Positions 14,725 to 29,700 of a stretch of 64,000 nucleotides of DNA are shown piece after piece. The notes below the pieces were generated by a model. The model ran no database searches. It saw only the letters and a list, made by a program, of their open reading frames with translations, and was not told the origin of the DNA. Source of the DNA: Atrina japonica. Its lineage: Eukaryota > Mollusca > Bivalvia > Pterioida > Pinnidae. A program made the translations under genes and the position numbers. Location: positions 975,001-1,039,000 of the forward strand of contig BROG01000155.1 of the NCBI GenBank assembly GCA_030159075.1, written 5' to 3'. How positions within the stretch are numbered: the stretch's first letter is position 1; every line of letters starts with the position of its first letter.

Positions 14725-17700
14725 TAAATTTTTTAACATATAAATAATTACATACATAGGTGTATACAAGAGACAGAGACAACTTTCACACAGCTTAATA
14801 TATTTTATGTACATTTTTGTAAAAGCTGGATATCAACAAGAATATAATGATATTATGTGCACTGTCATTTTATGAAAGCATATTACTTGCAAAAATTTCT
14901 TAAAAATGTTGATAACAATATACATTATGTAGATTAATGGATGATCCCCCAGGGCTATAGAAAATTTTTGCCATCTATTGTTAAAAAATTCACTTCTACT
15001 TTTTGTGTATATCATTTTTTCTGTCATATAATAGTGTTTAAGTTTATTTAAAAAAGGCGCAAGCTCAGGTTTCCTTTTCTGAATTTTCATCGAAAAAAAT
15101 ATATTGTTTTGCTAAAATCAAAGCTAAATTAACAGAGTTACTGTAATTTTCACAGAGTTTTTTACCAAGTATTATTTTCTTTATCCAAATTTACATATAA
15201 TTGACAATATGTATCCAGCCAGGCAAATAGCTCGCTCCAAAATGATTTTGTTATGTTACATGTAAAAAACAAATGAAGAAGACTTTCTTCCTCTGTATTG
15301 CAAAAAGTACAATATTAGACTCTGAAATGTGCATTTTGAATAACAATTTATTGGTTGTGAAAATACGGTGTAATTTCTGTGGAACCATCGAATTGTAATC
15401 AATAGTTACTGAAAAAGGCATTTTATTTACAAAGTTTTTGTTTTTCTTCCTCCTCGATACCAAATTCATCACACCATTTTGTTATATAAGTATTTTTAAC
15501 TATTAATTTACTCATAAAGATATCATATACTGATGTTTTATAATTCTTATTTTTAATTAAAATCTTAAGGTATTCATGAATATGAGGTAAAGTGATTTGA
15601 AAATTGTCATGTCTGGCTTGTGGCCACCTCAATATACATTGTTTTATTCCATAGAATAGGGGTGGGTAAAAAATTCATATTTTTTCACAAAATTCTTCAT
15701 ATGATAATAGAGCTCCATTTTCATTAAATAAATCATAAATGTAAATTATCTGATTTTGAACCCATCTCTTGTAATTTACTGTTTTATTATCAATTTTGAT
15801 ATTATCATTATGCCATAATTCTTGATAAATGAAACTTTTGCTATCTGCATTTTTATGTTCACATTTTCTGAATTCATAAAAAGATTTAAGTACATCCTTC
15901 CAAAATGGGTTAATGGTATGATTGTATGTAATTATCTTTTTAATATATTCTGGACCTGTTTTCAAAATAGTGTCTAGAGTTGATTTTACGTTGCTCTGAA
16001 GCTCTAATAGAATGGAATTAAATAAGTCTGTTCAAATTTTTAATTTTAAAATTTATATATCATTTACCATTTTCAGACCCCCATCCTCATAACTGATATA
16101 GTTGATTTCTTGATATCTTATCATTTTTAAAAATAAATTTGAAAAAAAGCTTTTCCAATTCATTTATGAAAAAAATTGTCTGGATTTGGAATTGAAATAA
16201 ATAAGTAGTAAGACGAGATAATAATATTTGTTTTATGACAGTAATTTTACCAATAGGGCTTAATATACGTTTAGACCAACTTGCAATTTAACCTTGTAAT
16301 TTTATTTGTATAATTTAATTGAATCATATCTTGTATATTTACACTAAACACTATGCCAAGATAGGTAAAAGGATTATCAGACCAGATAAGTGGTGTATCA
16401 TTACAAAGTTTTGTTTGACTATGTTTTTTTGACCCTAACCATATGCATCTACATTTATCAATATTTGGCTTAAGGCCTGAGTATTTGGCAAATTGTTCTA
16501 GTAAAGAGAGTGAATTTTTTAAAGATTTCTGTGATCCATCTAAAAATAAACCTGTATCATCTGCATACTGACTTACTTTTACTAATTTACTCTGAACCTT
16601 TAATTTCTTTGTCATTTCTTATGAGTATGCCTAAAATTTCTGCACAAAGTAGGAAAATATAAGGTGAGATTGGGTCGCCCTGACGACAGCCACGACCAAC
16701 ATTAAAAGAGGCTGAAGTAAATCCATGTTGTAAAATACATAATTTAAAATTTTTGTTGAGACAGTTAAAATAGTTTATAAAATTTGTACCAAAATTAAAA
16801 TAAGATAATACTTTATTTATAAAATTCCAGGAAACCGAATCAAAAGCTTTTTCAAAGTCTATCATAAAGAAAAGTCCCTTTTCGTTAAAACTTATTCATA
16901 ATATCATATAATAATCTAGTATTTTCACCTATATATCTATTTTTCATAAAACCTGTTTGATTTTCATGTATAAGATGAGGGAGAACGTTTTTAATTCGTG
17001 ATGCAAGACAATTTGAAAAAATTTTGTATGTAACATTTAACAACGAAATAGGGCGCCAATTTTTTAAAAATTCTCTGGGTTTTCCCCCTTTAGGCAAAAT
17101 TGATCCCCATTTTCTGACTTGTTGAGAGTTCTCCATTTTCTATACATTCCAAAATGATCTAAATAAGAAGAATTTTAAGTCTGGCCAAAAAAATTAAAAA
17201 AATTCAGACGAAAAACCATCTGGGCCAGGGCTTTTATCATTTTTAAGAGAACTAACCCCCTTTCCTATTTCTGAAATGTCTAATGGTTTTTCTAGTTCTA
17301 TTCTGTCTTCAGTCCTAATTTTGTTTACTTGGAAATTGCCTAAAATTTCATCTAGATTTACATTTTCTAAGTAGTTATCTTGATTTTTATATAGGTTTTC
17401 ATAAAACAATTTTATCTCATTCAATATATCTTTTTGGTTAATTAGGCAGGACCCATCATCTTTTATTATCTTAATTATGTTTTTATTTGTGTAATTCCTT
17501 TTTTCTAATGCCGAGAAATACTTTGTAGTATGTTCTATCCATCTACATTTAGTTCTAAGGAGAAGTCCATTAAGCTCATGTTGTCTATTTGTTTCAAGTT
17601 CAGATTTTAATTCTTCAAGTTCATTATATAGATGTATTGTTATTTTTATTTATCTCTTCCTGTAAGATCTTAATTTTATTTTCAAGATCTAGTTTATATT

Positions 17701-20700
17701 TAATTCTGTTACGTTTTTTATCAGCTGTAGCAGTATAGTCATTGCCCGTACATAAGAAGTATATCAAAGAATAATTGATCATTTATGCTGAAGTTTAAAT
17801 CCATTTCATCAATTTGATCTAAGTTTAGGCTGTTATAAACTGGGACAGCATATTAATTTAGTGTGTAGAATTATATTTTTAACCTTTTGTATATATAACC
17901 TATCTTTCAAGAGTGAATTATTGAATTTCCAAAATCCTTTCCCATTTTCAAAATTGGATATTTTAATTTCAAAATATATCAAAGAATGATCTGTCCTATA
18001 GCCAGGTAATATTTGTGTTTTCTCTATAATGTTTAGAAGTGGTTCAGAGACAAGGAAAAAGTCAAGTCTAGCTTTTTTTTATTGGATTTTTACGAAACCA
18101 AGTAAACTTTTTGGAATTAGGGTTTTGTATTCTGTCCTCTAAAGACAATTCTCCCTTTAGGGTATTGACTTCAGTAGTGCTCTTACATATTTTGTTGCAC
18201 ATAATTATCACAATCAAGATTAAAATCGAGCACAAGGTTAAAATCCCCACACACAATAATGTAATCAGATTGGCTATTACTTAATTTATTCTTTAAATCA
18301 ATATAGAAGTTGGGGTTATCTTGGTTTGGACCATAAACATTCAAAATTGTTACTGTGAATTTATGTGCTACTTCAATGTTAATAATAATATAGGTCTGTG
18401 ACACATTCCAATAGCTTATATTCAAAATTATTATTGAACAATATTGATACCCCCCTTGAATTACTAGTGCCATAACTTGATACAATTTCATATCCCCATT
18501 GCATTCGAATAATTTTGTCCATATTATGTGAGAAGTGGGTATCTTGAATACAGTTGATGCAGATTTCTCTCTCAAATATCTAAAAACATCTTTCCTCTTA
18601 CTTAGATTCCCTAGGCCCCTACAATTCATTGATACAATTTTAAACTTATTACAGGTAGGCATATATATGCAATTTGTACATAAATTAAATGACAGGCAAA
18701 TAGTAACAACAAAGTTTAAGCATCCTCTCACACAGCAAACACACGTGGACAAGTACAAACATAAAAAAAACATCGTAAATACATACATACTTTTGGACCA
18801 CATAATTCAAGATGGATTAAACGGCGTTGGGCTAGGTCTGGGATCATTGTTATATAAAGAGTGTAAAATAAGTAAATAAATAGATCTGATTAGACAAAAT
18901 CTCAAACAAAATGCATTAACCAGACCTATCTTATTTTACGGAGAACAATCATACTGAACTATTTTCTGGGTGCCTGTGCTATCGTTTCTAAATAGATACA
19001 AAACAAAATTATCATTAAGTAGTGCAATCATGTGTGACATACATGTATAATAAGTAAAACACTCACTTTTCAAGTTCTAAAAGTGCCGAGCTGGCGATTA
19101 TCATTATTTACTTATTGTCAGGAAATCGTTGTACTTCAGATAACGCAGGAAACCCATAGGTTGATGAATTCCGTGACATACATATATGATAATTCACATT
19201 TCTTGGGAAAGGAGATTGATAAATAAGGTCTTTTGAAGTGAGTGAAAGGGAAATCTAATACATGTACTAAAAGACTAGTAATAATGTTGAGTGTGACACG
19301 AAGCTCATATTTTTACCACAATATTCATACAAACATATCGCAAGTAATACACATTTTGAATTGACTAACGTGACATGACAGAATAAACTAATAACTAATC
19401 TTTCCGTAAGCAGAACAGAAGTTTTTGAAAATTGGGATCGAAGTCCCGACTAATGTGTATTGCCTAATATCTACTGATTCACACCAACACAAAGTTTAGA
19501 AATCTACAACAAATACAAAGGCAAATAAATAAACGTCTGAAACCAGTACAAAGTCAAGAAAGAATTACAAAACGGTTATAATGGACGCTTTAATACCACA
19601 ATTGGGATTGAACTTAGTAACTTGCGATCACATAAGTGCCCGAGGCAAAATAGCTTCTGCTTTCAAGCAGAAGACTAAAGTGAAGATGTTGTGAGTTGAT
19701 CTAATCAGTCTCTGTTCATATAAAAAATCTATTCCGTGATGATTAAATCAACCTGAGGTTAAAAGATCGTCTGGTCTTATTTATTTACTGTATGTTATCA
19801 TTAAAGCTGTCAAAAAACGTTTCATTTTCATATTTTTTTTTGGGGGGGGGGATTTTTTTTTCATTTAAAAGGGCGCCTTTATCAAAATAAATAAACATAA
19901 TTTTGGTCTTGGTGGCGCCTTAATAAGAGCAGTGTCTTAATTAGATAACTTATGGTAAGCCAAAGACGGAGAACCGCTAAGGATAAGTTTGAGCAATAAT
20001 TCAGTACAACAGTTAATAAATGTACCTTGAGTTGTTCCATACTTCCTCTTGGAGCCAGAACACCTTTAGTCATCCAAGCCTCAGCATAATGTTCAGTGTC
20101 ATTTAGCTGGTTTGAAATAAATAAATATAAAATAAATACACTGTAACAATCTAATGTGTTTATAACATTAAAAATACACTGTAATAATCTGATGCAGTTA
20201 TAAATTGAAAAATACAGTGACAATGTAATGTGTTTATAACATTAAAAATACTCTGTAATAATCTGATGCAGTTATAACATTAAAAAATACACTGTAATAA
20301 TCTGATGCAGTTATAACATTAAAAAATACACTGTGATAATCTGATGTGTTTATAACATTAAAAATACACTGTAATAATCTGATGTGTTTATAACATTAAA
20401 AATACACTGTAATAATCTGATGCAGTTATAAAATTTAAAAATACACTAATAATCTGATGCAGTTATAAAATAAAAAAATACACCGTGACAATCTAATGTG
20501 TTTATAAAATTATAAAATACACTGTAATAATCTGATGCAGTTATAAAATTAAAAAAGACACTGTGACAATCTAATGTGTTTATAAAATTATAAAATACAT
20601 AGTAATAATATGATGCAGTTATAACATTAAAAAATACACTGTAATGATCTGATGCAGTTAAAACATTATAAAAGTTATCACAATAAGCCCTAACCATTAC

Positions 20701-23700
20701 AGTCAAACTTATCTATAAAGGCCATTCAAGGGAACAAGCAAAAGTAAATGTTACAAGAAGGTGACCGTTATAAATAGGTTTATTCATGATTAAAAAAGTA
20801 TACAAAGATTATGTTTGAATGACCTTTATAAGCAGGTGCCCTTCATACAGACGTTGTCTTTAATGCAAGTTTGACTGTATATCATGCAAGCAATTGGAGT
20901 CAGTGATGATTTATTTTCAGATGTCAGCTGAAATTACTGCATATTAAATAAGAAATTGATCACCAACATCGGTCTATGCAATATATGGTATCCAACATTT
21001 TTTTTATTTTTAACAATTATTCTGAATTTGACAAGTAGTCCTTCGGTCTCTCGTCAGAGCAGATAAACTTAAAGTCTCAGCTATGCTCTCTATGACCTTC
21101 AGTTTTTACCAAATTGTAAAAAATGGTCAAATCCATGACCCTGATATGTTCTCCATATGATAATTAAACACCATGACCTCTCTAGAAGGTCAACACCATC
21201 AGTTCTTCCATGCAATACATTGCTCAATGGGAATTCACTACACATACAACATTTCTAATATGCTTTCCAAGACCTTGCTGTGAGACTCCATGATCTAGCT
21301 CATTTTTAAGGTTGTATCTATCCAGTGTAGAGGGGACTTAACCAACTTTTTTTTTAGCTTTTTGTTATATTATACATTGACCTAAGATAATTATCCTAAA
21401 ATGCTCATATCTTCCAGGTGTAGAGATGCTAGTGGCTTACTGGGAAAATTCCTGAAATTACTAACTGAGCCAATATGGGCCAGGGGTCTGGGGGCCACCT
21501 AGGCCCCCAGAAGCTGTGCAAGTAAAGATGCTCTGAGATTGATTCTGGGATACTTTCTGGTGTTTGAATACAATAAAGGACTTAGACAATAATGACTGTT
21601 TTGTGCTTCTTTCAATATAAATTTCATATTCATTTGAAGCAAGGTGAAAACCAACCACTATATAATATGTATTGAAGGCTTGTTCTGCTTAGGTAAAAGG
21701 TGTACATATAAAATGATTTGATCATTGCACACAATACATAAACACTGCCCCTTTAAATCAAATTTACGGACATAATCTGACATGTCATGAAGATACCCAT
21801 GCCGTGCCTTTCCTCCAGCAACTTGTTCTTAATCCCTGGCCTTGGTCAATCATTTTTATATTAGTGGATTGATCTAAAACACTCATGTTAGATTTTCAAA
21901 TTTCGCTCTGACACCATGCATGCCATGTGCTTTAAACTGTCAACCTCGCTTTAGCAATAAGTCAAAGCAACATCGATGCTGATTAGTCAATTCAGTTATG
22001 ATCAACGAATGAATAAACAGATAGCAAAAGTCGTCTGATGAACCGGAAATGTATCTCAGTGGTTTGCCTAATAACTGAAAAGAACCAGGGAAATTGGGTT
22101 ATACTAAATAACGAAATAGTAATAAAACTCCGGAATTTGGTTATACTAAATAACGGAATAGTAATCAAATCCGGAATGTATGGGGATGGGAATTAAAAAT
22201 CCGGAATTCCGGAAAACTAGCATCTCTACAGGTGAAAATTTTATTTTGTATCTTTTGTTATTTTTCAGACAAAAAAAGAAATCAAGTGCTTACCCCTCTA
22301 ATTTTTAGCCATGACACATTGATCTTCTATCAAAAACTAAATTTGCATATTCTAGGAATGTTATGGATATAATTCAGTTACGATTTGGCTATTTTTGGCA
22401 AAGTGGTCACAGAAATACTTTGACAACAATACTCATGATGACCATACATGTGACAACAAACCAGAAAGTGATGACAATAACCTAAATAACGTTTTTTATC
22501 AAATGATGTAACACATTTACCTCTTCAAATATTTTAAGGGCCTTGTCTATATATTTATTGCCCTCTGCTACAGCTAACGATCCAGATAATTCTGCACTGC
22601 CCCCGCAGGCCTCCCAACTTTCCATGTTAAATGCCAACCTCATAAAGCTCATAGCCAGCTTAAACTATGGAAAAAAAATAAATCCAATATAATAAATCTA
22701 GCGTCTTTCATTTCATTTATATTTTCATTGAACGGTAAGATCACGAAAATAAATTAAATGAAATAAATAAAAATTGAAATTGAAGGCTGAAAGTTGGACT
22801 TTTTTCATTTCTATTAAAAATTCTATTAGAATGCTTTCAATAGAAATAAATAAAATAAAACAATGAAATAAATTTAAGATGAAAAAAAGAAAAAACATGG
22901 GAAGGTTTGTATTTTTTGAAGACCAACAAAGTATTTTCTTTCTTTATATAGAAGGCAATAAAATTAAAAACAAACAACAAAAATTATCTAATGAGAATTG
23001 TCTCAAATGAAACATATGAAATTTGATGAAAAAATGTCTCATGAGGTAAAATGATATCATGCTTGATACAGTTTGTATACCTTATGGTAAGTTCCTGGTA
23101 ATGTTTTTCTTATTGCTATAGATTTTCTACCGTAATGAACAGTCATCTTGAGGTCTGGAAGTTGACTGGGGTTTACAAAATCATTCAGCTTCAATTTCTG
23201 GAAATAAAATGTAAATTATGAACTTGACTTAACAAAAACAAAGCATGTACATGTATTTAAGTCTTCACTACATGACTATGTACAGAAGATAGCAATCTGT
23301 AACACAGATACTGTATCAGAAGATTGTAATGATAAAACAAAGCCTTCACATGCCAACTGGAGGCTCATACAGGGTTGAAATAAGACCAAAATCCCAATGC
23401 AAAAACAATGCATTTTTTCCCAATTTGCAGTCAAAATTTCCCAATGAAGTCAAATGACAATGAATTTGAACAAGTTCTTATATTCTCATATAGTTTTGTG
23501 TTCTTACAGATTTCCCAATTTCAATTAAAATTTGCTAAAATTGTCAATTTGAATGGCCGAGGCCCCACTGACATATCACCAAGTGTCTGACACATGGCTG
23601 TCATGGCTGCCCATGTGCTTTTTATGTCATTAGATGGTGATGTCATAATCATAAAAGAATTTGATTGGCCATTTAACTGTGATGTCATAACTGAAAAGTT

Positions 23701-26700
23701 TGAGAAAAGGTACTGTGTCAGGCATTTGGTGATTGGTCAATTCCCATAAGAGTGTTGAAAATCCCTGTGAGTGGTAAAAACATTCACTTTAATCCCTAAC
23801 CCCACCCCCTGGAAGCTAAGCTGATTATGTGAAGGAGTGTGCTAGTTTACTTGCTGGAGTCTGCTGGTCTCCTACCCAGGTATAGGTCTAACCAAGATAA
23901 AGTGAGGCCTAATATCTGGACTACTATGCAATTTGCTAATCATTAATCCGTGTAATTAACTACGCAGAAAGTTAAAATGAAGATAATAACTTTCTCTGTA
24001 GCTGACACCAACTTCCTCGTGTACATTTATTGTCTGTTTAGGTAATTCAGATTATTCCTATGCTAGTAAGATTTTATTCTATGAGTTCTGCGAAGGTATG
24101 TTTGTTTATGTGTTTTTTCTCATAATGGCCAACTTGGCTGATACTTTATAGTAAAGGTCCACTTTTATCAGCATTGTGTCACTTTCATGATATTTGCAGA
24201 GATTGTTGATGAAATTGCAGGAGCTATTTCTGCATACTACAATAATATATAAACATTCAATAAATAATCTAAAATAAATATTACTTCATCATAAACTTCT
24301 GCCATTAGTGCATACAATTCCACCATTCTATGTGGTCGTGCCCCAAGTTCTTTTTCCTCTATTTTCAATGCAGTTTTCAACAGTTCTAATGCCTCATGAT
24401 ATTTACCAGCCTGTATCCTGTGTCAAGAAAACAAAGTCAGATAAAATATTTCAGGATAATCTTTAGATAACCGTCTTTGTTTTACAGTTGCTTTATATCA
24501 CACCAAGAATTTTTCATTTCTAAGGGACGTGGTGAAGTGCCATGATTGTCACCCAAGTTACGGACTGAGCCCATACAGTCCATGTACTTTAACGAGTCAT
24601 GAATGTCATAAGTCACAAAGGACCTAAAGCCGAATAATCTAGTCATTATATTTCACTCACCTTGATCACAACATTAATGCCCGAATGCAAACACAATTAG
24701 AATGCATCAACAAATTTTTATTAGGCCAGATTGTGATGTCATATTAATTCACGTTTGTCAGAATTTGTGACATTACATAGACTTTTCAAATAACTGGTAA
24801 ATGAAAGTTGTGATTTATCATAATCTGTTGGTAAAATTACAACTGTAGACCTATCATTCATTCGCATTATATGTTCAATATATTTTCTAAAAGTTTATTT
24901 TTTATATATTTGAACATATCCTCGATATCATCTAACTAGCGATCTCCATATCTGTAAGCAAGCAAATGATAATCATAAAACAACTAGCACATAACCTTTT
25001 ATTCGAAACACATGATTGGCCAATACAATTTGTACAGAGAGTGACCCATTTCATCAACACTTTGCCTTCAAGCCCTCTGGAGGACCCTGGCCATAAGAGG
25101 GCACTGTAATTACTTGAGTTAACAGGACTTTAGCTTTAAAAGTCATCCAAAAGCTTTCACTTTATAATGCCATGAGCTTCGCAAAGGAACAGTCCATTCA
25201 TCTTCATAGCCTTAGTTATGACCCAGTGTGGGTAATTTAACCTGGAACCTTACACTTGCGAGTCTAACCCTTTACCACTAGACCAAAATGAACTGTCAAT
25301 CAACAAAGCATCATAAAACAAGAACTATACAATGAATTCATGTAAAATCTGTGCTTGGTCCTCCAGGTCTTTCATGACACAAGACCTTGGTAATTTAGTG
25401 TCATCGGCAATACCTGTGACATTTACTTCTTTGAGAAGTATATTACACCACACTCAACAATTTTTTTAGTTATATGGTGGCAGCCAGTTTTTAATGGTGG
25501 AGAAGAGAACCTGGCTACAAGTCAGAGATCACAAGACCTTTTGCAAGTAAACTGGCAAACTTTCTCACAAAAATCAGCTTAGGTTCCAGCAGGGCTTGAG
25601 CCTGCACTGACCAGAAGTGAAAGACTTTATGGTTTAAAGAGTGATGCTGTAACCACTCAGCCACAGAGGCCCAACATTTACTTCTTATGTTCAGCACTTT
25701 GCAAAGGAGTTGTCACCACCAAGGTCTCAGGTGTACTCTGGGCAAGGATTTGTACCTGGTTCACATATTAGGAAGACCAACACTCTACAACAACACAACC
25801 ATAAGGCTGCATGGCGCAGTTATTTCCACAGTGTTCAATAATGACTTTGTAAACCTTCTGCACTGTAGCAATTTTTTTTTCTAATTCTGAGGAGTATTTT
25901 TTACACCCTTTGATTATACATTTACAGTAAGTAATTCAAATATGGAAAACTCTGTCCTCAAATATAATTTTCACCATAATAATCATAGTCTGCATATCCA
26001 TCCATACTAAATTGACTGTTTTGGTCATCAATTTTTATAATATTACCTATCCCAATCTCTTACACCGAGTTGTCTGTACTTGCACACTGTCAACATCTCA
26101 ATTTTACAATATTCTTGGAAAACATATAAATGTACTCTAGATTTTGCTCTTTATAAGATATTTGCCATTTTGCATACACCTTTAGATTGGACATAAAATA
26201 AAATACTATTTGAGGTGAAAATACTTTTTTGAAATGGCTATAAATATAGGGACTATATTTTCTGGTGAAAGAGTATCTCTATTCTGAGTAATTTGGTTTT
26301 TATAGTCATTGTGTTGATTACAAAAACACGTTTTGGGACTGCTTTTTAGACTTCACAGAAATTTATCAAGAGTGCAAGGACAGACAACTCTGTGTAAAAG
26401 TTTGTACGTAATTATGTCAGTCAGCACATGAGTTTGAGAACTTCTTTCGTTTACTTACACAACACGACAAACTCTTTCGTACTTGATGGAAATTGCCTCC
26501 TCATTTGCAGATTCATCCTCCTCAAATGCCTTCAGTGCTCTCTCATAACTTGATATCATTTCAGTTGCTGGTCCTATCTGCATCACAAATTAAATTTACG
26601 GTTTTCAGTTGCACATATAAAAAGACACAATTGGCTTACTATTAATATGCCTTTGGTTCCAGCAGAAAAAAAAATTCATATTGATTTCAGAATTTTGGTC

Positions 26701-29700
26701 CTGTATTTCATGAGAACATTTTCTAGCATTCAAATGTAAAATATTCAATCCCTACTGTGGGGTCTTAATTGATAAACTTTGCACATACAATATGAAAGTA
26801 TGGTTTCACAATCATTTAACAATTTTTATCAGTCTTAACTCACCAGCTCCTGAAAAACAATGGACTCTTCTGTAAATCAATGACTTAGACCAGTCCAAAT
26901 GTGTCTTTAGGGGTAAATGTCTTAAGTATTTAAAAATAAAAAGAATTGTTCTTAATTTTTGATACACATTTATCATATTAGGCAGAAAAATCTGCCCAAG
27001 AAGAAAATGCTCTTGATAGCAAAGTAAATCAAAGTACTTAAAGTACTTATACAAGTTGATGGCAATCGTTTTAATGAGGTATAATATACTCGATCAGTAT
27101 ACTGAATTCTTTTTAATTTGGTACTATGCTACAGGGCAGTATTATACCCTTATGCTATACCTCCTATCAGTAGCCTTAAATCTCTTGGTCATTATGTGTA
27201 CATGTAAAACATTTTCCAAACTTCAAAGACTGCCACAAGTTTCTCATCAGTTAAGATCACGTGAATGAGGAATGATGCAACTTCTATGTCCAACTTTACA
27301 GACAGATCTTGCCAACACAGTAAGGGAAACTTGATCAAAACTCATTTGCATATTAACCGTATGCAAGAATGGTTAACAGTCCAATCTATTGCTTTTAATG
27401 TCAATTCTATCACAAGAGTATAATGGTAAAAATAATTGAAAAGTAACATTTTAAAGCAAATCTATAATATTTTAAAATTCATAAAGGATGCCAAACTGAC
27501 CTTTAATAGCATATATAATTCAACAATTCTTGTAGACCTATAATTTTCAGCGAATTGTTACTATATTTTTGTCATTTCAAAAAGCAAAAATATATGAAAA
27601 AAAGTGTGATTTGGAAATTTCGTTCTTGAAGTCAAGTTTATGTTGTGTAATTGTGTAATTTTGCATCAATATAATGTGTTAACTCCATACTGTAAAATGT
27701 GCTTTGACTTGTTCCCAATAAACAACTTAGCATAACATAACTGCATTGATGTTCCATCAACTCATAAACATTAGTAAAGACATACAACAAATTATTGTCT
27801 TCTCTGAGTAATTGTCAAATATTTTTTATAAGCAAAGTGCTCTTTTTAAAGCTGTCATGTGAGATGTCAAATCACTTAATTAAGGTGAAATTTAAAACCC
27901 ATTACCCTGTTTTCCTGTGTTAAAAATTCCCAAAATTGATGCTTATTGTAATAGATAGTTCTTGTAAGTAATGATATATATATTATTGATCTTAAACCTG
28001 AAATGCTTAAGGCTTAAAAAGCTTACCTGTCTCCAATATGCTAGTAGTTTGGAGCTATATTCTTCATGATATAACATATCAAATATGACCCAGTCACATA
28101 AACATTTATTAAGTCTGTAACAGTCATCTAGACTCACCAACTGGTTCAAGTATTCCTGTAAAGAAAACATAAACATCAGTCAATCCCAGCACTATGCTAC
28201 AAGATTATTTTTTTCAAGTCTTAAAATGATTGAAAAGTCATTAAAAATACAACACTTTACCATTATTCAAATAATGATGCCAATGAAATACTTCAAAATA
28301 TCTATACATATTATCCACATATCTCAACATATCTATCAATATTATCTACGTACCTCTACATATCTATCAATATTATCTACGTACGTCTACATATCTATCA
28401 ATATTATCTACGTACCTCTACATATCTATCAATATTATCTACGTACCTCTACATATCTATCAATATTATCTACGTACCTCTACATATCTATCAATATTAT
28501 CTACGTACCTCTACATATCTATCAATATTATCTACGTACCTCTACATATCTATCAATATTATCTACGTACCTCTACAGCTCTATCAATATTATCTACGTA
28601 CCTCTACATATTTATCAATATTATCTACATACCTCTACATATCTATCAATATTATCTATGTACCTCTACATCTCTATCAATATTATCTACATACCTCTAC
28701 ATATCTTCCAATATTATCTACGTACCTCTACATATCTATCAATATTATCTACATACCTCTACATATCTTCCAATATTATCTACGTACCTCTACATATCTA
28801 TCAATATTTTCCACATGTTCAAAGTAGTCAGCTAACTTTTTGTGCCACCAGTAATAGGCATCAGATTTCTCCTCTGTTTCTTCTGTATCATCTTTCTTTA
28901 TGAAATATCTACAATTCAATTACAACTACAGTAAAACTTGTATATAAAGACCCCCCTTTTGGACACAACAAAAGGAAGGTGGTCTTATACAGAGGTTGAA
29001 TTGTACACAAATAATACTACTGAGGTCAGTAAAATGTCTGTGACTTGGGGGTCTATATACATAGGTGGTCACTAAAGTAGGTTTGACTGTATGTACTGGG
29101 TTACACTTTAGCTATGTTTATTTACAATTTTCAGATCTGAACTCATTTTTTTCTGCTTTATTAATTCTGTGATTTAGTCAGAATTAATCTTTATAGCTTT
29201 TTGTAATCATTAATGCATTAACCATTTTTCACTGCTGGAGGCAAGGACACTTTCTAATGAGCTAACCTGGTTTGCAAGAGACATTCCAGGTAAATTTATA
29301 CTACGGTAAAACAAAAGAAAAACTAATTTCTAAAATGACTGATTAAGAGAGTTTCCTTTAATGATCGCAGAAAATAATGCACACCTTTTTCTGACAGCCT
29401 TACTTAGAGCCCGGTGATAGAAGTCCAATCTACCTTCAGTACTATCTCCATAGGGGCGCAGAAATGGTCGTAGCACAGTAAAAACAGCATTCCATTCTCT
29501 ATCTGACAAATGCTTAGAGTGTTTGCTAATTTCTTTCTCTGATGACTCTTTCTCTTCTGAAATTACAAAGGCAACAACATTTGAAACGATTGTTTTGCAC
29601 CAATTGTTTCAGTTTCATCATAAAATTATAAGAAAGAAAATATGTGTTTGTGCATTCTGATCCCCAAAATAATTGTATTTTTAGTGTCAAGGTCACTGCT

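Noticed and set aside
28316..28808. CRISPR-like array
   Set aside because: The units are contiguous with no spacers and the window is eukaryotic; it is a minisatellite.
28226..28903. 225-residue plus-strand ORF
   Set aside because: It is the antisense of the 31-bp splice-donor minisatellite and exon 14, and the frame cycles every three units.
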